Below are positions 26,801 through 38,800 of a DNA stretch of 64,000 nt, piece after piece; the first letter of the stretch is position 1; each line of letters begins with the position of its first letter. Origin of the DNA: Micropterix aruncella. Lineage: Eukaryota > Arthropoda > Insecta > Lepidoptera > Micropterigidae. Position numbers and translations under genes: made by a program. The notes under the pieces are model-generated. The model was given only the letters and a program-made list of their open reading frames with translations, did no database searches and had not been told where the DNA came from. The stretch lies in the NCBI GenBank assembly GCA_944548615.1, contig OX155954.1, positions 2,585,335-2,649,334 on the forward strand, given 5' to 3'.

Positions 26801-29800
26801 ATGCGAGGAGGCCGTCGGATGGGTGTTGACCCGTGAGTGTGACCGACCCTGAACACATGGGTCATCGTGGCCAACTCATCATGGGCCCGTTAGCCTCCGA
26901 CTAACAGTCGGGGGAGTCTGGAAACTGCATTGTTTCCTATAGAGCGGGGGTGGTTGCGTACCTTACGGCGACTGCTCTTGAAATGACCATTGGCCATCCG
27001 ATCCCGGTTCAGAGCCGGGCAAAGGACGCCTTGGTCCGCAATAGATTCGGTATACACCGTTTCACCGCTTCGTAAGGGAGAGGACCGCGCAAGCGACCTC
27101 GAACTCGGAACCAATCGAGAGACCGGAGAAATCTGGTCACAACTGGAAGTAAGGGCGCGAGTGTCTCGAGCCGCTGGGTAGTATTCCTGGCTATCTCGCG
27201 GTAAGGCGTTGGTCTCTTACGAGTTGTGGCGTAGCTAGACGTCGGATTGTTTTGTCCAAAGTCTTCTACGCTCACTGCAGGTCGATAGAACGACTAATCG
27301 TTAAAACGTCTTGTGGTGACGGGCTCGCCCGTTGTAGTCGACACCTCAAGATGGGGCCAGAGTCCCCAAAAAAACTTTTATTTTCAGTTTATATTATGGA
27401 ATGCCGATTTGGTAAAAACTAAAGTCCTATTATTTCATAGCAATTATTTTTTTTTCTGAATACAATTAAATCGTAATGGCATAATAGATCTTTAGTATAA
27501 TATGCGTATTTCCCGGCGGCTACAGCCGTACGATTCTAGCCGCGCGCCTTTAGGTTGATGTCGCTGTGTTCGAGCTCGCTCGCGGTGTTTACACAATGTG
27601 ATGTCATTGTCGTAAAGTCTGACTCCAATAATTACTTGCGTGGTAGCACTGCTCGCGGGAAACTTTGAAATGCCTTCTGGCGGGGCAGATGAATGATAAA
27701 ATTGTGACAATCTACAATCTTATGTTTTTTTGCCCATGTACAGGGTTCCGCAAGCGAGTGCATCCTGGTCACCATGGTGGCTGCTCGAGCCAACGCCATA
27801 AAACGGCTGAAAGGTCAGCATCCAACCATCGACGAGGCCCTCCTCCTCTCGAAGCTGATCGCCTATTGCTCCAAAGAGGCGCACTCCTGCGTGGAGAAGA
27901 GCGCCATGATCTGCTTCGTGAAGCTCCGTATCCTGCAGCCGGATGACCACAATGCCCTGCGCGGGGAGACCCTCAGGCAGGCCATGATCGAGGACGAGGA
28001 AGTGGGGCTGGTGCCCTTCTTCGTGGCTACCACCCTCGGGACCACCTCTGTGTGTTCCTTTGACGCGCTCACCGAGATAGGTGCGTTTTTTCACGCTAAA
28101 GTAGAGCAAACTGACGAAAAAGAAAGTGAAATGAAAAACACCTTTATTGTATTAAAAATAATTACATTGATAAAGAAAACTTAAATTCTATTCCAACTTA
28201 GTACAAACGGCGGGCTTATCGTTTTGCGATTTCTTACAGCCAACCGTTGTAATATTAAATAAAAGTAACAATGCAGCTCACATACATAAACATATACACA
28301 TATATACATATACATCCATCCATACATACATACATATACATACATACATAGAAAGTCGTATTTTCACCGGGGAGCTATTTGATATTTTATATATTATAAG
28401 ATATTAGAAATAAGGCCCTTTCGTAACGGCCTGAGCAATTCAATATCTCAAAAATAGTTTTTTTTTAGTATTACAAAAAGTATTTTATCTTTCAAATAAT
28501 ATAAAAGAAACAAACTAATATAAAAGATTAATGTATAGATTTCAACTTTGGTAAAATAAAAAAACATGAAAACATGTTTTTTCGGATTTCTAAGCCAGGC
28601 TGCACCCCCCCCCCCCTCATCCCCCCCCCCGGTATATTTGCGTCATATCAAGTACGAACAATTCGTTAAACAGTTTCTCTGAACTACATCGGGGAGGTGA
28701 CCATCAATAAAAATTTCTAAGCGTAAGAAGAGTATCAAGAGCCGACTTAGTACAGGCACCAATTATCCCGTGAACCCATAAACCGTGGCACAATGCCATG
28801 TAAAGTTGCCTTAGATAGCACATTTCGCAGCTGAAGCTGAAATGTAGCAATTAAAGTTAAAAAAATTGACGAAAGTTGATAAATGAGGAATTCAAGTAGT
28901 TGTCAATTTTACTAAATTATGTTTTTTGCAAAGTAGGTCTTTACATTTAGAGCTGTCGACTACAATGGGCGAACCCGTCAACCTATGAAGTTTTAAAGAT
29001 AATGGTCGTTCTGTCTCCCTTGGGATGAGCGAAGAAGACTTTGGGACGATACAAATCTACCGTCTAGCAATGGCACGAACCCGTCAGATTCCTCGCCTTA
29101 CGGCGAGGCACTAGAAAGGTAACCCAGTGGGCCACCTTAGGAGGCAGTATATTTTCATAGTCTCCACACTCTTTCAGTAACTAGTCAGAGTGCACAACCG
29201 ATTGGCTGACGCCGCACGGTGCGCAAACCCGCCAATAGCGCCGGAAAGCAATCCCCCAGGGGAAACCGAACCAGCAGCCGTGAGGCCTGAGATGCGAGAA
29301 TCCTTCTCGGGGTAGTCCCTCACACAAGGAGGCTACTGAATAAGAGCTGGATCGTGAGTTGGGCCGACCCGAGAACACATTGGATCTTATGGCCCAAGCT
29401 GCACGAAACTATTCGCTACCAGTAGGTCTTTACAATGATGCTTAAATTGTTTTAATTGAAACTGTAATTTAAAAAATATCCCAGGGCCAGTGTGCCGCCG
29501 TTTCCCGTCCGTGTGGCTGCACGTGGACGCGGCCTACGCGGGCTGCGGTTTCATCTGCCCGGAGCTCAAACCGCTGATGGCAGGAGTGGAGTTCGCCGAC
29601 TCCTTCAACACCAACCCCAACAAATGGCTGATGACCAACTTCGACTGCTCGCTGCTGTGGGTGCGCGACCGCTACCTGCTCACCTCGGCCCTTGTCGTGG
29701 ATCCCCTGTATCTGAAGCACTGTTATGACAGTACCGCCATCGATTATAGGTCAGATGTTTTTGATTTATCCTTCTTCAGGTATCCTCTGCTACGAAGGTT

Positions 29801-32800
29801 GGCGGCCATTTTGTCTAGCGTAAGATTTGGAGATGACAGTCATAACAGTGATGTCAAACACAACGGATGAACCCGTCATTCGCAGGGGAGTTATAACGGC
29901 ATTAGGTCGTTCTGACTCCCATGGAGTAAGCGTAAAAGTTATTTTTGGACGAAATAATCCACGGTCTAACTACTTAAGAGTCCAACGCTTTAAAGTAAGA
30001 AACTGGAAAGAAACCCAGCGGGCTAACCTCGCTCTCTTATCAGATTTGGAAGGATTACTCCATCATCCAGCCTGATCCCAGATTCGAAGCTGCTTGCGCG
30101 GCCTCTACTTGACGTTAGCGGTGATTTAGTTCTAATGTAACGCGGACCGTGGAGCCCTTTGCCTGTCTTTCACAAGTGATCGGGTGGCCTAAGGGTCGTT
30201 TCAAAAGTAGCAGACACCAGGTCAACAACAGCTACATCACAGCTAAATGTAGCTGAAATACAGCTAACAATAAATCCAGGATAAATTTAAACCATAAAAT
30301 TATGAATCATATGAAATAGGATTCTAAAATTGTATTTATTTCTTGAATAGGTAGGTACCTTATTTCATCATATATAATCATTCCAGCGGTTTAATGGACC
30401 GCCGTATCCCAATTTACCTTATCTCAATCTTGCAGATAGCTAGCCACTCGCTACAATGACCATACTATTGGAGTACATTTACATTCTTATATTTTTCCAG
30501 GCACTGGGGCGTTCCGCTGAGTCGTCGTTTCCGTTCCCTGAAGCTGTGGTTCGTCATCAGGAAGTTCGGCATCAAAGGCCTCCAAGGCTACATCAGAAAC
30601 CACGTCAAGCTGGCGAAGTACTTCGAAAGCCTCGTCAGGAAGGACAGTCGCTTCGTCGTGTGTAACGATGTTAAAGTTAGCATGTTTAATTTTAATATTG
30701 TAGTTTAGTTTCGAGTAGTAACAAAAGCAACACCATAAAATAAGTTCATTCATAAAATCTGGGATCTCATATCTTCAATGATGGCATCAACTGCCAGAAA
30801 AACAGATAATAATCAGTTTTATAGATTCGTCTTTTGAGCCAGAGATAGATAGACAACTGTTGAGATTGTTGATCTGCGGGCGAACTCGCGATCCCACTAT
30901 GTTAAAACGGTGGTTGTCATCTTTCCACTTTGAGAAGAGACGCAAAGACTTGTAGACGTAACAATCTACTGAGTTTAGTAGATCAGTAGCCCCTAATTGG
31001 TTACAGCAGGTTAACCCAAGTGATCTCAACGGCCGACTAGTCTAGTGGAAGGAGTAGTCTTACTAAAACTGGTAGACAGGAAGCAAGGGAGCTCTATTGG
31101 CTTGCCGGTGCCCATGCTGCTTGAGGTAGGTAGGGAGTTAATGGGCCCATGCTGGGTTGGCCACGAAAACCTATTCTGTTCAGGGTCGGTCACACTCACG
31201 GGTCAACACTCATCCGACGGCCTCCACGCATGAGGTGCGAACCTGGGTAGGACTCTGGCCTTGGTCAGTTTCCCTGGGAATCAAACCTCTGGCGCTCCTG
31301 GACGGTCTGCGCACCGTGCGGCGTAAGCCAATCGATTGTGCACTCTGACTAAAGTCGGGGGAGTCTGGAAGCTGTACTGTTTCCTATAGAGCGGGGGTGG
31401 TTGCGGACCTTACGGCGACTGCTCTTGAAATGACCATCGGCCATCCGATCCTGTTTACACCGTTTCACCGCTTCGTAAGGGAGAGGACCGCGCAAGCGAC
31501 CTCGAACTCGAAACCAATCGAGAGACCGGAGTAATCTGGTCACAATTGGAAGTAAGGGCGCGAGTGTCGGCCCGCCAGGTAACATTACTGGCTATCTCGC
31601 GGTTAAGGCGTTGGTCTCTTACGGGTTGTGGCGTAGCTAGTTGGTGGACTGTTTTGTCCCAAGTCTTCTACGCTCACTCCAGGGAGATAGAACGACTAAT
31701 CGTTAAAACTTCCTGTAGTGACGGGCTCGCCCGCTGTAGTCGACAATCCAAGTTGCTTGAGGTAGGCCTCTGCTGTGCAGTGGCGTACTCTACTAGTATA
31801 GTTACGCCACTAGGCAGTGGGGTAGCTAAATAGTTACTCGAAGTCTACTAGTCCAGTGACGCCACTGGACAGTGGCGTAACTATTTGGTTACCGCCGCTG
31901 CCCAGCTTACCGTGAAACTGCCTAATTTATATGAAATCGAAGACTATCGCGGTTGTTTGACATTATAAATAGTATAAACGAATTTACCGCGTGAAGTGTG
32001 TAGCACAGGGCGTTTCGGCGACGTTGCAGCCTCTACCCTGGACAACGGCGGCTCCAACATCGCCGAATCGTCGGGTGCTACAAACTTCAGGCGGTAAACT
32101 CGTTTATCCTATTTATAATACCTAATTAATGTCAATGCTAACGTCGGAAATTATTTATATTGGCTTACAGTTAGGTCTGGTGTGCTTTAGGCTCAAGGGC
32201 TTCGACGGCCAAGACCTGGGGGAAACCAACAAACTGAATAAGAAGCTGCTCACTATCATTAACGCTTCCGGGCGCGTTCACATGGTTCCTAGCAACGTGC
32301 ATGACACATACATCATTAGGTTTGCGGTGTGCGCGGAAAGGGCCACCCAGGACGATATAGGTATGTTGGAGCCTTTCAGTTATTGGCCATATAATTAGTT
32401 ACACTGTAAATTCTAGTACTAATTTGCACATTTAAAATAGCCTAACCTGATAAACCATGTTGTTTTTGCTGCCTAACGTTATTTATTAAATTCTTTTATG
32501 TACCTAATTTCAAAGAAAAATTGCCAATTGCCGCGGGAAGATCAATTTCTTATAGTGCAGTGTTTTTCAACCTTTTTTTTAAAAAAGTTTTAAAAAATGG
32601 TAAAAAAGACCCCTCTTAGACTTTAACTTATGTAGTTCTCTCGAACCGCCTTAGTCTCCTCCACAGCTGTAACTGTAAGCATTTAAAAAATATTTTTTTT
32701 ATAAAAACAATGGCGAAAACCATAATGATTTTAACTGCTTTTCACTTTCGACGCTGTGCTTACCTGTTTTTTGTCTTAGATTAACATATTGTGAAAGAAG

Positions 32801-35800
32801 GACACAAGAACACATAATAAATATGTTTCTTCGAATCTGTAAATGTTTGTATATTATATAACAAAGATTTTAAGATATTTTAAATGTGCAAATTAGTATC
32901 AACATTCACAGTGTAACTAATAATATGGCCACCCACTATATATTTTAATTTACTTGATTATCAACTCAGAATATTGATATCATTTTTGCAGATATATCTT
33001 GGGATATCATAACCGAGTTCGCAACGGAGATACTTGAAACGCCTGATAAAGAAAGAGTAAGTTTATTCTAGCGTATCCCGTAAATAAAGAGGGTACTTTT
33101 TTATAACAAATAAATCCCAGTTGTCTACATTTTTACGAAAGCCAATGAGCCTGTAGACGTTGCGCAAAAACCCTCAAAATAAATTTAATGCGGAAGAAAA
33201 GGTTTGAATAGTACGTATGAAATTAAATATTATATTTTTATCATCTTTTGTAACGTATAACTACTTATTAATACAGAGAGAGCGTTTAGTAAAAAATAGG
33301 GATAACGATTAAAATGACATACCTACTAAAAATAATTTGTTAGGATAGTTACATTTATATAAAAAAAACAATCTCGAATTAAAAACATTGAATATACATA
33401 CTATTGAGTAGACAGGGCTGAATGCGTTTCTTCGTGATTTAATATCGAAAAATAGATCGTGCGAACAAGACAGAGCAGTGCGTTATAGCGGAATGTAAAA
33501 CGAACGATCGTATCTTTTCCCGCACAAAAACTACCTGCCAAATATAAAACCTACATAATATCCTAAACCAAATATCTGTATTTATTTGAAAACATTACTT
33601 CCGGTCTTAGATTAAGCCGCTTTATGTTCGATTGGTAGTTTTATGCTGGAAAAGTGACAGCCGTTAATTTTATATTCCGCTATAACGTATTGTCCTGTCT
33701 CGCTGGCATGAGCTAATTTCGATTTTAGTTGACGAAGAAACGCAATCGGGCCCAGGGGGGTATATAGAATAATAATGCTTATTCGCTCAATATTAATAAA
33801 ACTATATTTAAAAAATTGGTTGGGACATTTACATAAATAATAAGCATTGTTATTTTTATTTTACATTAATAATAACTTACAAATAATTAATATACTATTA
33901 TTATTACATTACATTACATACTATTATTATTACAAACATTACATACATTACATTACATACATTACATTACATACATTACATTACATACACTACATTAGGT
34001 ACATACATTACATTACATACTATTATTATTACAAATAATTATTATAAATAATTATAACAATACAAATAATGAACTTACAAATAACTTACTAATAATTACT
34101 AATAATAACTGTACATAATTTTTTTTCTCGTAAATTGACTGTTTTTTGGACACATATAGCGAGCCATCCTAAAGCCCCTCCCCTGTGGCACCAAGGTGTA
34201 CTACGTCTCTGGCATACATATATGTATATCACTAAATAGGCTGATTTTTTATAGGCTGCTTCGTATTAATATGCCCCACGGTCTCAATTCAAAATATTGT
34301 TTATTTCATTTCAGATATACACCACAAGTCCTATACAATGTATATATTTAAAATATAGTTAATTTAGTTTACGCAATATATAGAAAAAAATATTTGTTTT
34401 CTATAGAAATTCGAACATTTTTTTTAAAGCAAGTAATGGACACTTTTGATTAATAGGTAATTAAATCGGTTTTTGACATGTCTTGCTTTTAGAAATTATA
34501 ATATGCCTTTTTTCGAGTTATTGTTATCTTATCGATGTCCCCCTGTATTAACCTTTCCCATCTTCCCCTACCTGCCAGTGAAAAGAAGTACCTACCTACC
34601 AGAGAATTAATTTCAAATGAAAATATTCTCTCTCACACACATACATACACACAACAAACATACACAAAATCACTCCTTTGGAGAACACTCATTCTTGATT
34701 TTTTAATTCGTTTAGGATCTGCCAGAAGTCAACGAAGAGCTGGCGCGCAGGCGCATGGAAACCCTCGCGCGCAAGCGATCCTTCTTCGTGCGCATGGTCA
34801 GCGATCCCAAGATCTACAATCCCGCGATATGCACGACTCCCCCGGCAGCCATTCCACAAAGTCCTGGACCAGCGCAGAAGACAGAGCCAACGACGCCGTC
34901 AGTACAATAACTATTCTTTTCAGCTTTAATATCTCAAGCGCCTATTTATTTATTAAAGAATATTTTTTTTATAAAACATTGATTTTGGCTACCAAATTAC
35001 CAGGAACTGAATAGCAAAACTTTGACCTCATGCGTTTTCGATTATGTCAACCAAAGATGCACCCAAGATATAAATAACAGTGGCTCAGGTACCAACCAAT
35101 ACAGCTTTTTAAAACAAGGCAATATTGGGGAATTATAAACAATTGCAAATAGACAAAAATGCTACAAGGAGACAGATTTTAGAGATAAATATAAATATAA
35201 TCAATTGCTGCGGAGATATTGGTTAAGTCATTGATTTTAACTATAAAATCAATGGTTAAGTTTAGAGCACTATCACTAAGCGGCAAGTTATGGGAATAAG
35301 TTTAGTTTACTCTCACAATTAGTGTTCGTTTTGTAATCGATTGTATTTTGGCGTTGAGGTAAAGTCTTTAGGAAAAAATCCTATTTTGCTTGATGGTATA
35401 GCTTAAATTAGAAGGCTTTTGTATTTTAGTGTTTGCATGTTTAGTAGTTTTGCAAGGTAGGTAAGGTAAACCCCTTGTCCTTCTGACATGGTTTTCCCTC
35501 TATATCAGATATTTTTCGTCTTTAATATTTTTATTTAACTTTACCTATCTGCCGCTAGATGTCAGGAGTTGCTGTATAGATTTTTTTTTAATATTTCGCG
35601 GTAATTGAAATTGTGGTCACTGTAAATTTTCCTCCGATAGATGACGCTGTGCTGTATTCAAATTCCAATTAGATTATTTTTTGTTGTAGTGGTTTGTGTC
35701 TTTGCTACAAGTTTTCCCAAACCGAAGTGGTATGTGCAGTTACAACTCTCGGTAGTTGCGCTTATTAACAGATGGCGCTGTGGTCAATTGTGAGAATTAT

Positions 35801-38800
35801 ACGGGCGTTGAAAAAAAATCGATTGAGGCTGCGATTCGAACCGGTGGCCTTATCTTTGCAAAGAGATGCCCTTACCACTCGGCTATCCAGTGGTTGCAAT
35901 TTTCGACGTAAAATGCTAATGTGTTTTCCAAAATTGGCGGTAAAATTTAAAATGACCCATAAAATTGCTGAAAATATTTTACGGCACGATATTCGGGGAT
36001 ATCTACATACATGCATGTAAAAAACACGAAATTCTTCTTCTCCCTGATTTTCAATTTTTCTCGATTTTGTTTTTTAATTTAAAAACACGGGTGGGGACGT
36101 CCCTGTCACCCCTCCCCTGGATACGTTGTTGTTCATGACTGACATATAGGCGTAGACACAAGATGGCGCGAGCCCGCCTCGCCGGGGCCCTATATGTCGC
36201 CCCTATAGGTATTATTATCCAGGGACAGGCACGTATCCAGACTTCAGTTGCTGGGAGGGGGGGAAGGGCATTCATTGAAACAACGCGCGCTGCACCCACC
36301 AAACTTGAATTTGTCCATACAATAAAACGAAAATACACCGGATTTCAAGGGGTTTAATCTCAACTACCCCCCTTCCCCCTCCCCTGAATAGGTTTCTGAC
36401 AAAGTACATTCTCCCTGATTCCCAATTTTCTCCTCGGCTTTATTTTTACTCAAAAAAAAATCGGAGGGTGCGTCCCCTGTGAACCCCCCCCCCCTCCCCC
36501 CATCCCCTGAATACGGAGGGAGACGATAAAGGGGCAATCATATCCCTTGACTACACTCGCGGGGTACAAACGTACCCCACGTACCCCACAATTGGAATAA
36601 TATTAAAGACATTCGATTCTCAAATGGCGTTTTATTCCTATGCTAAAATAAGAAATATATATAATTTCTCATTTATATTAAAATTTTCCTAAAAAAGAAA
36701 AGGGGTACAAAACAACCCCATAGTGGACATACGTGTGCCAAAACCGCGAGTGTAGTCAAAGGATACTATCGGACGCGTCCGCAAGCCGCGGTTTATGGAC
36801 GCGACCACTGGACGCGACTGAACAGTATGCACAGTGGTTTGGGACGCGGCTTGCCATATCTCTATCGGACGTCCGAAGCCTCAAGGTGACGTCCGCGACT
36901 GACGTCCGATAATGTACACGGCTCAATAGAAATTCATTACACAGTAACCTTTCAGTCGCGTCCATAAGCCGCAGCTTACAGACGCGTCCGATAATATGAT
37001 TGCCCCTTCAAAAATTGCTTTTCGTGACTTATTATCGGAGTCACGAATGTCTTAGGAATACCCGGTAACCTGTCTATAAAACATAACATAGCAAGAAATA
37101 ATGATGAAGTATGAAATCGGTTGTTTGACATTATAAATAAGATAAAAAACGAATCTACCGCGAGAAATTTGTACCACCCGACGTTTCGGCGACGTCGCAG
37201 CCGCCGTTGTCTAGGGTAGACTCGTTTCTTATCTTATTTATGATGATTATGAAGATTTATTAAGTAACGTGAACGACCCAACTTTGAGTAACATGAAGCA
37301 CCCAACTTTGTATGCTACTCTCAATTTTAGAAAGCCGCCCATCAAATTTCTGCGGAAGCGTGCGTAAATGATTTTTATAGCCGCTGACATCTTCTCGCAT
37401 CTCCATCAATAATCGATTACTTGCTCTAATGGTTTCTATCTGTTTATCCAATTACGGGCCCAAATCATCCTTTTTATTTTCTTTTTTTCCACCAATAGTT
37501 TCTTAAACAATTTTGTTACAAGCATTAGAATTATTATGTTGAGTTCTGTGCTGATAGAACTGACGGAACTAGCTTCCATTTTGGTCGAGAGCCTGCGTTT
37601 AACTAGCACGTGCGTACGATTGTTTGTTTTGAGCACACTCATTCAAGAGTATGCTTAAAACAAGTATGCTTGAAATAAGCAAATGTGTACAGCTAAGGAG
37701 TATGCTAATTTTGAGTATACTCATAAGCATGCTCATTTATGAGCATGTGTGTCAGTAGGTACCATTAGAATACGCATCTGGCCAGTGCCAACTCAGATTC
37801 TCCTCCTATGCTCATAATTCACGATGGCGTCCAAGATGACGTCTCGCCTCGGATGCAAGGCTGATTTCTATTCCATTCACTTTAAAATGCTGTTCCAGGT
37901 TACAACTTAGAATTCGCTTCCGCGGCCTCTACCCGGTGTTAGCGTTAATTCAGTTCGAATTTATCGCAGACCGTGGTACCCGTGGGATCGGATATACAAC
38001 GGAACGTTTCAAATGTATAAAATCGAAGACTATCGCGGTTGTTTGACATTATAAATAGGATAGAGAACGAATTTACCGCGTGAAAATTTGTTGGAACCCT
38101 CTTCTTAAAATGTTCCCGCCGCCGAACGCCGAACGCAAAGACGTAAAACAGGATACAGTGAGTGTTGTGTGCAAGACGGATTTTCAAAATTCCCGCGCTC
38201 CAAGCCCGGCCCCCCACCACCGTTATAACCTACGCAGTGGCGGAAGCGGTATGCGGCCTACCCGCAAAACAACGGATTGACAGCACTTCAGTCTACCCTG
38301 GACAACGGCGGCTGCAACGTCACCGAAACGTCGGGTCCTACAAATTTTCACGCGGTAAATTCGTTCTCTATCCTATTTATAATGTTTCAAATGTAGTTGT
38401 CATCGGGGCAACAACCACTCCCAATTTTTAGGTTGACCATTTTTAGAACTTCCCGGTTATTCGCCGGAGTGCGCAGTCGATTGACTAATGCCGCACGATG
38501 CGCAAACCGCCCAGTAGCGCCTGAGGTCTTCTCTAGAGTATCCCCAGAGATCCACCTATCCACGACACAGCCTAAACAGGGTGCACAGATTCCTTTACAG
38601 GTTAAATCCTCTTCGAGGAGGCTACCCGTTGGGTGAGTTGAGCCGAACCCATAGACATATTAGAATAGATCAGCCTGAGAAATCGATTGAGGAATAGAAA
38701 GAGAAAGCTTGAATATGGCCCCTCCTCTATCATTGTTTAGTGGCGCATGCGCGGGACACACGTACCTATATATATCACTATGGCAACGCTTATATATCAC

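Larger units (their letters stand above)
25195..27364 (+). mobile_element. nested A-B retroelement cluster, outer copy with 13-bp TSD
   Basis: TGGGGCCAGAGTC occurs at 25195-25207 and again at 27352-27364, bounding the whole block. The outer A-B element is split: A part 25225-25436, B part from about 26897 to 27351. Into its centre have gone an R1-type LINE piece (25437-26220) and a complete A-B copy in minus orientation (26234-26894). The 13-mer ACTCCGACTAACA stands at 25424 and 26221, and 12 of its bases at 26895. ORFs through the GC-rich repeat show no protein family apart from the LINE. Lies in Tdc intron 3. Confidence 0.8.

Noticed and set aside
25244..27275. Many 60-145 aa ORFs in the GC-rich A-B repeats (also at 31, 39, 42 and 49 kb)
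   Set aside because: GC-rich sequence opens frames by chance. The same repeat is open in several frames on both strands, with no protein family except the LINE RT piece.
33847..34038. ORF of Tyr/His/Ile-rich repeats
   Set aside because: Translation of the TACATTACA microsatellite.
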